From the NCBI RefSeq assembly GCF_024172165.1, contig NZ_JAMZEB010000002.1, forward strand, positions 1,571,501 through 1,635,500: 64,000 nucleotides of DNA, read 5' to 3'. Made by a program: the position numbers and the translations under genes. Below, piece by piece: positions 16,363-24,589 of this stretch. Below the pieces are notes generated by a model. It was given only the letters and a program-made list of their open reading frames with translations, was not told where the DNA came from and did no database searches. Origin of the DNA: Nonomuraea thailandensis. GTDB lineage: Bacteria; Actinomycetota; Actinomycetes; Streptosporangiales; Streptosporangiaceae. Position 1 is the first letter of the stretch. Each line of letters begins with the position of its first letter.

Positions 16363-19266
16363 ATGGACACCGAGCACGACTGGACCCTGCTGCCGGCCGT
16401 GGTCGTCCGGAGCGCCGGATTCCCCTGGGAGCTCGTCCAGTCCCTCGTCCACCCCAGGGCGGCGGAGGCGGCCGCGGCGGTCGTACGGCTGGAGCGGCGG
16501 GCACTCGACCTGCTCGCCGAGGCGCCCGGCCGCGGCACCGACGCCCGCCCGTCCGCAGCGCCCACCGGACGGGCGGGAAGCGGGCGGCTGCGCCGAGGCC
16601 TGCGCAGCCGCCTGCGCGACCTGCGGCCCCTGCCGGACGGCGCGCCCGGCCCCGCGGGCTGGCTGACAGCGTGGAACGACGTGACCGGGCGGCTGGAGGA
16701 GGCCAGGCTCACGCTGGCCGGCCTGGTCTCCGGCGACGCCGCGCTCGGCAGGGCCGCCGTGGCCGGGATCGTGGCCGACGAACGGTTCCTCGACGCGCTC
16801 GTGGGCTCCTCACCCGCCCTCTACCGCGACCTGCGGCACGGGGCCAAGGGCGGCAAGACCCGCCGCGAGCTCGCCGAGCAGGTGCAGCGGCTTTCGGCGT
16901 CGTGCGAGACGGCGGGCTGCTACGGGCCCGTCAACTACGGGGCCGTCGCCGCCGGGCAACGCGGAGGCTACACCTGGGCCGGGGCCGGCGAGTGCTCGCG
17001 GCGGGTGGCGTTCCCGGCCGCGCGGGTGGGCGAGGCGCTGCAGCAGCGCGTGCTGGCCGAGCCCGCGCTCGTCGCCGGGCTGGTGCCGCGGCGCAAGACG
17101 TGGACGGGGGAGGTGCTCGACGGGGCCGCGTTCGTGGGGCACTGCGACGGAGGGCGCACGCTGGCCGAGATCGCGGCCGCGACCGGCACGGGCGTCGAGC
17201 GTTCGGCGGCGGCGCTGGCCGTGGCGGTGCGGCGCGGCCTGCTCACCCACGACCTGTGCCCGCCCGCCACCGTCTGCGACACCCTGGGCTGGCTGCGCGA
17301 GCGGCTGATCGCCCGAGGGGTGCGGGTGGCGTCGGGTGCCCGGGACGGCGGAGCGGCGGCGGGTGGTGGTGAGCTCGCGGTGGATCCCGGCGCTGCCGGG
17401 CGCGGGCGGGCCGCTGCTCCGGGGAGCTGCGAGTGCGGGGGTGCCGAGGTGGAGGGACGTACCCGGCGAGGCCGCGCCGGGGGTGGTGAAGCCGGAGGTG
17501 GCGAGGCCGGAGGTGATGAGAGCGACGGCGCGCGGGCGCGCAGGATGCCGGCGCCGGGCGGGCCCGGGCGGGCGTTCGCGGCCCGGGCCGGCGTGCCGGC
17601 GCAGCGCGTGCGGGCGATCATCGGCGCGCGCCCGGCCCAGGACGCCGACCTGCCGCTCGGCCGGCGCGTCGGCGAGATCAGCGAGCTGCTCGCGCAGTAC
17701 CCCGGCGCCTCGCCCGACGTGAAACTGGCCGTCCAGCGGCGGATCGAGGCGCTGGCCGGAGGCGGCAGCCGCGACGACCGGGCGATCGTGCACGAGGCCG
17801 CCGCAGGCACGCTGCACGTCACGGTCGGCGACAGGCTCGCCGCCGACCTGCGGGGCCGCGTGCCCAGGGTGCTCGACCTGCTCGCCGAGGAGGCCGAGCT
17901 GACCAGGCAGCGCACCAACCGGCTGCTGGCCGGGCGGCTCGGGCCAGGCACGTACGAGCTGGCCGAGGTCCTGCGCTCGACCGGCGACCTGGAGATCGAG
18001 CACGGCGACCGGCTGGCCGCGCGCATCGCCGCCCTCGTCTGCGAGGCCCCCGCCGACGCCACCGAGCTGAACCTGGCCGGCCTGCTCGGCGAGCCCGCCC
18101 CGCCCGCCGCCCCCGTTCTCTGCTCGGCCGACGTGATGGTGGCCGCGCCCGCGCTGGAGGCGTACGAGACGGGCGTGACCCCGCTGGTCCTCAGCCGCCT
18201 CCACGACGCGGTGCTGCTGACGCCGTGGGCGCTGCAGTTCCACGAGGAAGGCGCCGCCTGCCTGGCCGAGCGTGACAGCGGGATCAGGCGGGCGCTGTCC
18301 GGCTTCACCGTGCTGAACGTCATCTCCCGCCGCTCCAACGGCGTGCCGCCGCTGGAGCTGCCCGGGCCCGTGCTGGAGCTCGGCGGGGTGGCGGCCGACC
18401 CGCGCCGGCGGCGGATCGGGCTCGACGAGCTGTACGTGCACAGCGACGGGCAGCGCGCCGTCCTGCACGCCAAGGGGATGGAGGAGCCGTTGCTGCTGCA
18501 CAACGGCGAGCACGACACGGCGCTGCACACGGCGTTCGCGCTGCCCAGAGTACGGCTGCCGCGGCTCGGCGAACTCGCCCGGGTGCCCCGGCTGACCTGG
18601 GACAACGTGGTCGTCTCGCGACGGCGGTGGCGGCTGGGGCGGTCCTCCTTCGATGCGCTCGGGCAGGCCGGGAGCGACCGCGAGCTGCTGGTGGCGATGG
18701 CGCGCCTGCGGGAGGTCCACGAGCTGCCGGTCGCGTTCTTCGCCTCGACGCCCAGGGAGCGCCGGTCGCTCTACGTGGACACGCGCTCGCCCGCGCTGCT
18801 CGAAGGGCTGGCCCGGCTGGCCGCCTGCGCCGAGCTCGTCACGGTGACGGAGGTGCTGCCGGGGCCGGAGGGCTGCTGGCTGCGGGAGGGTGAGCGGCGG
18901 TACGCGGCCGAGCTGCGCTGCGTCTACCTGCGGCCGGCGGGCTCGTCGGCGCCGGGCGGCCACGTCACGCAGTCCGGAGCCGCGCAGGCGGGGGGCCCAC
19001 GGTCAGGGGCCGGGCAGGCGCGGGCCGGTTCGCGGCCGGGCGCGGTGTCCCGCACCGGCCCCGGCCAGCAGGCGAGCCGGGCCGCCCGGCAGCCGAACCG
19101 CTTCGTCCAGCAGTTCTACGGCCCCGTCCAGCAGCTGCACGGCCCCGTCCAGCAGTCCCATGGGTCCGCGCAGCGGATCCAGCAGCCGCACGGGCTCGTC
19201 GTACAGCAGCCCCTGGGGCCCGTTCAGCAGTCGCACCCCTACCCCTGGCCCGGAGAGAGCGGTTGA
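16363..19266 (+). CDS. LanB-like protein A (lantibiotic dehydratase N-terminal family)
   Basis: The 967-residue protein opens with LLPAVVVRSAGFPWELVQSL, the usual first strand and helix of lantibiotic dehydratases. Near residues 745-850 it has the family's late block: VVSRRRWRLGRSSFDAL, then LREVHELPVAFFASTPRERRSLYVDTRSPALLE. In LanB this domain transfers glutamate from Glu-tRNA onto Ser/Thr; in PEARL enzymes a similar domain adds amino acids to a peptide C-terminus. The SpaB_C-type elimination domain is absent. About residues 324-400 are a Gly/Ala/Arg low-complexity insert, and residues 906-967 are a Gln-rich repeat tail not seen in the family. ATG 16363 is chosen because GGGAGAGG lies five bases upstream. 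It heads the operon. Confidence 0.75.
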   Translation: MDTEHDWTLLPAVVVRSAGFPWELVQSLVHPRAAEAAAAVVRLERRALDLLAEAPGRGTDARPSAAPTGRAGSGRLRRGLRSRLRDLRPLPDGAPGPAGWLTAWNDVTGRLEEARLTLAGLVSGDAALGRAAVAGIVADERFLDALVGSSPALYRDLRHGAKGGKTRRELAEQVQRLSASCETAGCYGPVNYGAVAAGQRGGYTWAGAGECSRRVAFPAARVGEALQQRVLAEPALVAGLVPRRKTWTGEVLDGAAFVGHCDGGRTLAEIAAATGTGVERSAAALAVAVRRGLLTHDLCPPATVCDTLGWLRERLIARGVRVASGARDGGAAAGGGELAVDPGAAGRGRAAAPGSCECGGAEVEGRTRRGRAGGGEAGGGEAGGDESDGARARRMPAPGGPGRAFAARAGVPAQRVRAIIGARPAQDADLPLGRRVGEISELLAQYPGASPDVKLAVQRRIEALAGGGSRDDRAIVHEAAAGTLHVTVGDRLAADLRGRVPRVLDLLAEEAELTRQRTNRLLAGRLGPGTYELAEVLRSTGDLEIEHGDRLAARIAALVCEAPADATELNLAGLLGEPAPPAAPVLCSADVMVAAPALEAYETGVTPLVLSRLHDAVLLTPWALQFHEEGAACLAERDSGIRRALSGFTVLNVISRRSNGVPPLELPGPVLELGGVAADPRRRRIGLDELYVHSDGQRAVLHAKGMEEPLLLHNGEHDTALHTAFALPRVRLPRLGELARVPRLTWDNVVVSRRRWRLGRSSFDALGQAGSDRELLVAMARLREVHELPVAFFASTPRERRSLYVDTRSPALLEGLARLAACAELVTVTEVLPGPEGCWLREGERRYAAELRCVYLRPAGSSAPGGHVTQSGAAQAGGPRSGAGQARAGSRPGAVSRTGPGQQASRAARQPNRFVQQFYGPVQQLHGPVQQSHGSAQRIQQPHGLVVQQPLGPVQQSHPYPWPGESG
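19105..19250 (+). repeat. Gln-rich coding repeats in LanB-like protein A
   Basis: GGCCCCGTCCAGCAG and variants recur, encoding GPVQQ-x-HGPVQQSHG followed by degenerate copies (GLVVQQPLGPVQQSH). At least four units can be read. The tail is predicted to be disordered. Confidence 0.75.
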
Positions 19267-20591
19267 TGGAACTCCTCGTCATCCCCCCGTTCACCGACTT
19301 CACCACCGAGATCGTCCCGCCGCCCGGGGCCGAGGTGCTCGACCTGGGAGCCGGCATCGTCGAGCGCCTCACCGACCCCGCCCGCCTGCGCGCCGCCGGC
19401 GAGCGCCGCCGGGACGGCCCGCACACCGTCCTGGCCGGGCGGGCGGCGGCCGTCATCGAGCGGGCGGGCCACGACGACGCGCACCTGCGAGCCGTCGGCA
19501 CGGCGCTGCGCCTGGCGGCCGACCCCGCGCTCCGGCTCAGCCTCGACGGCCTCGAACTGGCCGAGGGCAGCACGCAGAGCAGCCGCGACGTGCTCGTCGC
19601 CGCCGCCAGGTGCGAGCTGTTCCGGCACGAGGTGGACCAGGCCGTGGAGGCGGCCAAGGAACGGCGCGTGCACGTCGTGGTGGACGGCGAGCGGCAGCTT
19701 CCCGCCGCGTTCGCGCTGGTGCGGGCGCTGGGGGCGGAGCGGGTGACGCTGTGCGGGCGGCTCGTGACCGAGCAGGTGGCGGCGCTGCGGCGCGTCCCGG
19801 AGCTGGCGGGGGCCGAGTGGCTGGACTGGTCACCCGGGCGCGTGATCCGCCAGAGCTGGTACGCGGACGGCTCCCGCGCCCGCCGGACGGCCGATCCGGA
19901 CGCCCTCGCCCATGGGACGACCGGGCAGGGTCCCGCTCGCGGGGTGACCGCGCCGGACACCGCCGCTCGCTGGGAGGACGGGTCCGGCGCCCCTGTGCGC
20001 TGGTTGACCGGGGCGGACGTGCCGCCCGTGAGCGGGCCGTGGGCGGGACGGCTGGACGCGGTGCGGGTGGCGGCGTTCCCGCTCGACGCGCTGGCCCGCT
20101 GCCGCGGGCTGACGATCATCGTGACGCGCATCGACTTCCTGGCCGCCGTGACCGGGCTGAACGGCATGACCGTCAACCTGCGCCGCCTGCTGGCCGCGAT
20201 CCCGGTGGCGGCGCCGGTGACGTGCGAGCTGGCGGTGGGGGCGCCGGGGATCGACGCCGGCATGGTGGGGGAGTCGCTGGAACTGCTCGCCGACGGGCCC
20301 GGCGGGGTGCGGCTCGGCGGGCTGCGGCCGTACCGGATGGGCATCCGTACGGTCTGGGCCGGGCACAGCGTGCGTTTCCCGCCGCGCGCGGGGCACGACC
20401 TGACCCGCTGGATCGAGTTCGACGCGCCCGAGACCATGCGCGAGTGGGAGGTGGCCAGGACGATCAGGACCTGGCGCGACCGGCTGCACGGCCTCCCGCC
20501 CGGCCGGCTCGCCGCCTGCACCGTCACCGCGCGGACTCCGGCGGCCACGGAGGCTCCGTGCGGGGCCGGGGCGCCGATGGAGCGCGGGTGA
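19266..20591 (+). CDS. Unknown protein, possibly a cysteine-less radical-SAM-like fold
   Basis: This 441-residue protein has no confident family. Its ATG (19266-19268) shares one base with the stop of LanB-like protein A, so translation is coupled. Two parts look familiar. Residues about 120-195 (HVVVDGERQLPAAFALVRALGAERVTLCGRL) resemble the alternating strand-helix of B12-binding domains. Residues about 318-345 (CELAVGAPGIDAGMVGESLELLAD) resemble the radical-SAM strand ending in GxPGET. In the place where CxxxCxxC would be expected there is RCRGLTIIVTRIDF with a single Cys (about residue 278), so no Fe-S cluster is expected. It could be a pseudoenzyme or peptide-recognition partner of the LanB-like proteins. 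This is inference from pattern only. Confidence 0.5.
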   Translation: MELLVIPPFTDFTTEIVPPPGAEVLDLGAGIVERLTDPARLRAAGERRRDGPHTVLAGRAAAVIERAGHDDAHLRAVGTALRLAADPALRLSLDGLELAEGSTQSSRDVLVAAARCELFRHEVDQAVEAAKERRVHVVVDGERQLPAAFALVRALGAERVTLCGRLVTEQVAALRRVPELAGAEWLDWSPGRVIRQSWYADGSRARRTADPDALAHGTTGQGPARGVTAPDTAARWEDGSGAPVRWLTGADVPPVSGPWAGRLDAVRVAAFPLDALARCRGLTIIVTRIDFLAAVTGLNGMTVNLRRLLAAIPVAAPVTCELAVGAPGIDAGMVGESLELLADGPGGVRLGGLRPYRMGIRTVWAGHSVRFPPRAGHDLTRWIEFDAPETMREWEVARTIRTWRDRLHGLPPGRLAACTVTARTPAATEAPCGAGAPMERG

Positions 20592-20644
20592 GCGGCCCGA
20601 GGCGGCCGGGCGCGTACCTGCGGTACAACGCGGGCGGCATCCGA

Positions 20645-20740
20645 GGGACGACGCGGGCGTGTGCCCGTGGGACGACGCGGGCGCGAGCTCGCGGGACGAC
20701 GTCGGCGCGCGACCGAGGGACGACGCGGACGGGCCCCCGC
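20645..20740 (+). repeat. Four tandem 24-bp repeats before LanB-like gene B
   Basis: GGGACGACGCGG-type units begin at 20645, 20669, 20693 and 20717, exactly 24 bases apart, with variable bases between. They lie between the stop of the upstream gene (20591) and the start of LanB-like protein B. In the LanB frame they would encode an 8-residue unit containing RDD; they may therefore be an N-terminal extension or non-coding. No spacer diversity of CRISPR type. Confidence 0.85.
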
Positions 20741-20790
20741 GGGCGGGGGAGCGGGCCTCGGACCGGAGCCGCGGTGGCGGGGCGCCGGTG

Positions 20791-22701
20791 ATGTCCTGGA
20801 GGGTTCCCGCCGGGCGGGGGGAGCTGGTCGTGGAGCTGCGTCCGTGGTTCCTGCTGCGCACCACCGGGTTGCCGGTGACGCTGCTCGACGGGTTCGGTCA
20901 TCCCGGCCTGCGGCGGCTCAGCGAACGGCTGCTCGCCGCCGAACGCCGGCTGGCCGCCGAGCGGCGCTGCTTCGAACGGCTCGCCGCTCCCCTGCGCGGC
21001 AGCGTCCTGCGGCTCACCCCCGAGCGGCGGGCCCAGGCCAGGCGCTGCATCAGGAGCGTACGCGCCGGAATGCCGCTGACCGGGGACGAGCTGGGGCTGG
21101 TGGAGTCGCTCGGGCTGGGGGAGTGGGCGCGGCGGTGGCAGTCCGCCGTCGTCGTGACCGGCGCGGCGAGGGCGGCGGCCAGGAGCGCCTACGCGGCCGC
21201 CCGGCTCGCGACCCGGCGCAAGGTCGCCGAGGCCTACGACGACGAGTCCGTACGGCACGCCGCCTTCCTCGCCGACCCCGCCTTCTATCAGGCGATCGTG
21301 CGGCGTCCGCTGGCCCGCAGGCCGGGAGACGGCACGGCGAGGCGGTCCCGCCTGCTCACCGCGACCGCTCACCGGCAACTGCGGCGCTTAACGGTGGGTG
21401 GCTGGGGTGGCGGGCCGGTCCTGTACGCGCGGTTCGAGCCCGGCAGCGGCGGGGAGGCGCTGCGCGTGGGGGAGCCGGGCCCCGAGCGGGTGATCGTCGA
21501 GGCCGGTGATTGGCTGACCCGGCACCTCGGGGACGCGAGCCGGGCGGAGGAGCTCCGCGCCCGGTACGCGAGCACGCCCTGGCCCCAGCGCGCCGAGCAC
21601 CACGAAGCCGCCCGTCTCGCCGCACTCGACCCCGCCGATCGGCCCCGTTCCGGCGATCGGCCCCGTTCCGGCGATCGGGCCGGCTCAGCCGATCCGGGAG
21701 CGGGCGGGCTGCCCGGCCGGTGGGCCGCGGCGGACGGGCGGCCTCATCCGCACGGGTGGCCGGGCAGGGGCGGAGGGCGAGGGCCGCAGCGTCACGAGGT
21801 CTTCCGCGAGGAGCGGTCCAGCCCGTACAGCGAGCGCGTCACGATCGGCGGCGGAGCGCTGGCGAGCCTGCGGGAAGCGCTCACGGCGGTGCTGCCGCTG
21901 TGGCGCCTGGCCACGCTGCTCGCCGGCGACCCCGCCCGCACGTCCGCGCTCACCGCCGCCCTGGCCGGGCTCGCGGCCGAGGCGCACGGCCGGGAGCCCG
22001 GCCAGGACACCATCCGGCTGACCATCCAGGACGTGGCCCGCGCCACCGCCGGCCTGTGGGACCTCGCGCCGGAGCACCCCGCACTCCGCTTCCCCGGCCC
22101 GGAGCTGATGGCCGTCGGCCCGCACCTGGACGAGGCGACGTGGCTGCTGTGCGGAGTCCGGGACGACTGCCGATCCCTGTACGAAGGCCTCCACACCAGG
22201 CTGCACTCCGCACCCCACACGCTCCACGACGGCTTCCCCGCGCCCGCCCCCGCGACCGCCCCCATGACCGCGCCCATGACCGCGCCCGCGACCGCGTTCG
22301 AGCCGGAGCCGGGACACGGCCGGCTGCCCGAGATCGACCTCGGCCCCCACACCCCCCGCGTCCTGATCGGCGACGTGATTTACCAGCGGGCCCGCTGGCG
22401 CGTCCCCCTCCCGCGGGAACGCGGCGCGGACGCCTTCGACCGCTGGCTCGCCCTCCACCGCCTGCGCCGCGAACGGTCCCTGCCCCGCCACGTCTTCGTC
22501 CACCACCCCGCCGGCCCCCGCCCCGGCTACGTCGACTTCTGCGACCCGTTCGCGGTCGAGGAGCTGGCCAGGCACGACCCGGCCGAGGTGCTGATCACCG
22601 AGATGCTGCCCGCCCCGGGGCAGCTCTGGTGGCGGGTGGACGGCCGGGAGCAGTGCGCGGAGCTGCGGCTGGGCTGCGTCGTACGGCCCGCGGCCCGATA
22701 A
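20791..22701 (+). CDS. LanB-like protein B (lantibiotic dehydratase N-terminal family)
   Basis: The protein is 636 residues from ATG 20791 (GTG 20788 is equivalent). It starts with ELVVELRPWFLLRTTGLPVTLLDGF, parallel to protein A and to LanB N-termini. Its last 130 residues contain VIYQRARWRVPLPRERGADAF, then RERSLPRHVFVHHPAGPRPGYVDFCDPFAVEEL, the family's terminal block. It is shorter than protein A and again lacks an elimination domain. Low-complexity inserts are DRPRSGDRPRSGDRAG (around 21640-21690, DNA repeat of 18 bp) and TAPMTAPMTAPATA (around 22255-22300). The start has no good SD and the gap from the previous gene contains tandem repeats, so the true start could lie upstream as far as 20659. 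It precedes the precursor-like peptide by 78 bases. Confidence 0.72.
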   Translation: MSWRVPAGRGELVVELRPWFLLRTTGLPVTLLDGFGHPGLRRLSERLLAAERRLAAERRCFERLAAPLRGSVLRLTPERRAQARRCIRSVRAGMPLTGDELGLVESLGLGEWARRWQSAVVVTGAARAAARSAYAAARLATRRKVAEAYDDESVRHAAFLADPAFYQAIVRRPLARRPGDGTARRSRLLTATAHRQLRRLTVGGWGGGPVLYARFEPGSGGEALRVGEPGPERVIVEAGDWLTRHLGDASRAEELRARYASTPWPQRAEHHEAARLAALDPADRPRSGDRPRSGDRAGSADPGAGGLPGRWAAADGRPHPHGWPGRGGGRGPQRHEVFREERSSPYSERVTIGGGALASLREALTAVLPLWRLATLLAGDPARTSALTAALAGLAAEAHGREPGQDTIRLTIQDVARATAGLWDLAPEHPALRFPGPELMAVGPHLDEATWLLCGVRDDCRSLYEGLHTRLHSAPHTLHDGFPAPAPATAPMTAPMTAPATAFEPEPGHGRLPEIDLGPHTPRVLIGDVIYQRARWRVPLPRERGADAFDRWLALHRLRRERSLPRHVFVHHPAGPRPGYVDFCDPFAVEELARHDPAEVLITEMLPAPGQLWWRVDGREQCAELRLGCVVRPAAR

Positions 22702-22779
22702 TTCGGTTGCCCGGCCGCGCCCCGGCCTGGTGTACTCCCGGACGGAAGACCGGCCCTACCACCGCGAGGAGGCCCCACG

Positions 22780-22884
22780 ATGGCTGAAGCGTTCGTGATC
22801 CCTCAGCTCAGTGACTCCCGCGACGCAAAGGGCATGACGCTTCTTGAGATCGTTCGATCCGGAGACCCCCTCATCATCAGCTAG
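22780..22884 (+). CDS. 34-residue RiPP precursor-like peptide
   Basis: ATG 22780 is set by a strong GAGGAGG seven bases upstream, the best SD in the locus. The peptide begins MAEAFVIPQLSDSRDAKG and ends EIVRSGDPLIIS. It has no Cys, three internal Ser (11, 13, 27), a C-terminal Ser34 and one Thr20. The size, charge pattern and hydrophobic end suit a leader or scaffold peptide. It sits directly after LanB-like protein B and ahead of an ABC exporter pair. Lack of Cys excludes lanthionine rings in this peptide. Candidate chemistries are Ser/Thr modification or amino-acid addition to the C-terminus. The 3' end overlaps the exporter frame from TTG 22844. No known precursor family is recognised. Confidence 0.65.
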   Translation: MAEAFVIPQLSDSRDAKGMTLLEIVRSGDPLIIS

Positions 22885-24589
22885 CTCCGCCGTCCTCCGG
22901 CTGCTGCGCCCCGGGCCGCGCGCCACCGCGGCCCTGACCGCCGCCGTCGCCGCCGCGACCGCGTTGCCGCTGGCCGCGCCGCAGGTGACCCGGCGCTTCG
23001 TCGACGACGCCATCGGCGGCGCGAGCATCCGGCACCTGACGCTGGTCGCCCTCGGCTACCTCGCGCTCGCCGTGGCGGGCCAGGCGGCCAGGATGGTGAC
23101 CGCGTGGCTGGCCGGCAGGCTCGCCTGGGACGGCACCAACCGCCTGCGCGAGCGCCTGACCGGCCACGCGCTCGGCCTCGACCTGGCCTTCCACGGCCGC
23201 CACACGCCCGGCGAGCTGATCGAGCGGGTGGACGGCGACGTCGTGGCGGTCGCCGACTTCGTCGTGGCGTTCCTGCTGGACGTCGTGGCCAGTGTGCTGC
23301 TCCTGGCCGGTGTGGTCGTCGTCGTGTTCGCCGCCGACTGGCGCATCGGGGGCGCGCTGCTGGCGTACTGCCTGCTCATCGGATATGGCATGGCCCGCGC
23401 CCAGCGGCTGGCCGTGCCGTCGGCGGCCCGCTCCCGCGCCGCGAGCGCCACGCTGTTCGGCGCCCTCGAAGAGCGCTTCGCCGGCGCCGAGGACGTCAGG
23501 GCCAACGGCGCGGGCGAGCACACCGTGCGCCGCTTCCACCAGGTCGCCGCCGCCCTCTTCCGCGCCGAGAACCGCGACGCCCGCATCGGCACCGCGCTGC
23601 TCGCCGGCACCTCGGTGGCCTTCGCCGCCGGCACGGCCATCATGCTGGGGCTGGCCGCGTGGACCGTCGAGGCGGGCGCGATCACGGTGGGCACCGCCGT
23701 GCTGATCTTCCAGTACACGCTCATGGTGCGGACGCCGTTCGAGCGGCTGATCGACCAGATCAGGCAGTACCAGGCGGCCCTGGCCGGCCTGGCCCGCATC
23801 GCCGCCCTGCTGGCCGAGCGGCCCGCGCTGACGCCCGGCACCCGTCCGCTGCCCGGCGGCAGGCCGCTCGGCCTGCGCCTCGAAGGCGTCGCGTTCTCCT
23901 ACCCGGACGACGACGAGCAGGTGCTGTCCGGCATCGACGTCACGCTGGCGCCCGGCGAGACGCTGGGCCTGGTGGGGCGCACGGGCAGCGGGAAGACCAC
24001 CCTGGCCAGGCTGGTGCTGCGGCTGCACGACCCCGTGGAGGGCGTCGTGCGCGTGGGCGGCGTGGACCTGCGCGAGGCCGACCCGTGCTCGCTGCGCGCC
24101 AGGATCGGCGTGGTCACCCAGGACGTGCAGCTCTTCGCGGCGAGCGTGCGGGACAACCTGACGCTGTTCAGGCCGTCGCCGGGCGACGAACGGCTGATGG
24201 AGGCGCTGCACGGGGTCGGGCTCGGCGAGTGGGCGGCCGGGCTGCCCGACGGGCTCGGCACCGAGCTGCGCGGCCTGTCGGCGGGGCAGGCGCAGCTCCT
24301 GGCGTTCGCGCGGGCGTTCCTCGCCGATCCCGGGCTCGTCGTCCTGGACGAGGCGTCCAGCCGCCTCGACCCGGCCACCGAGCGGCGCATCGAGGACAGC
24401 GTCGCGCGGCTGCTCGAAGGCAGGACCGGCGTGATCATCGCGCACCGCCTGTCGTCCCTGTCCCGGGTGGACAAGATCGCGGTGCTGCACCGCGGCAAGA
24501 TCGTCGAGTACGGCCGCCGCGACGAGCTCGCCGCGGACCCGGGCAGCAGGTTCGGCCGGCTGCTCGACCTGGCGGGGGTGGGCCGATGA
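22844..24589 (+). CDS. ABC exporter subunit A (membrane + ATPase)
   Basis: A 581-residue half-transporter. About six membrane segments lie in residues 20-300; the ATPase has Walker A GRTGSGKTT, Walker B LVVLDEASSRLD with the catalytic Glu, and H-loop IAHRLSS. Its signature is LSAGQAQ rather than LSGGQ. No C39 peptidase domain is attached, so leader removal would need another enzyme. The only start that keeps the first membrane helix is TTG 22844, inside the 34-codon peptide gene. The next, GTG 22982, would truncate helix 1. It is translationally coupled to the peptide upstream and to subunit B downstream (ATGA overlap). Likely exports the modified product. Confidence 0.85.
   Translation: MRSFDPETPSSSASSAVLRLLRPGPRATAALTAAVAAATALPLAAPQVTRRFVDDAIGGASIRHLTLVALGYLALAVAGQAARMVTAWLAGRLAWDGTNRLRERLTGHALGLDLAFHGRHTPGELIERVDGDVVAVADFVVAFLLDVVASVLLLAGVVVVVFAADWRIGGALLAYCLLIGYGMARAQRLAVPSAARSRAASATLFGALEERFAGAEDVRANGAGEHTVRRFHQVAAALFRAENRDARIGTALLAGTSVAFAAGTAIMLGLAAWTVEAGAITVGTAVLIFQYTLMVRTPFERLIDQIRQYQAALAGLARIAALLAERPALTPGTRPLPGGRPLGLRLEGVAFSYPDDDEQVLSGIDVTLAPGETLGLVGRTGSGKTTLARLVLRLHDPVEGVVRVGGVDLREADPCSLRARIGVVTQDVQLFAASVRDNLTLFRPSPGDERLMEALHGVGLGEWAAGLPDGLGTELRGLSAGQAQLLAFARAFLADPGLVVLDEASSRLDPATERRIEDSVARLLEGRTGVIIAHRLSSLSRVDKIAVLHRGKIVEYGRRDELAADPGSRFGRLLDLAGVGR

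Noticed and set aside
19266..20591. Elimination-domain (SpaB_C) identity for the middle RiPP-locus protein
   Set aside because: Lacks the RYxxPxxHLRLR-type motif and the length pattern of that domain.
20645..20740. Possible CRISPR array
   Set aside because: Units are 24 bp with no constant repeat/variable spacer structure and no cas genes.
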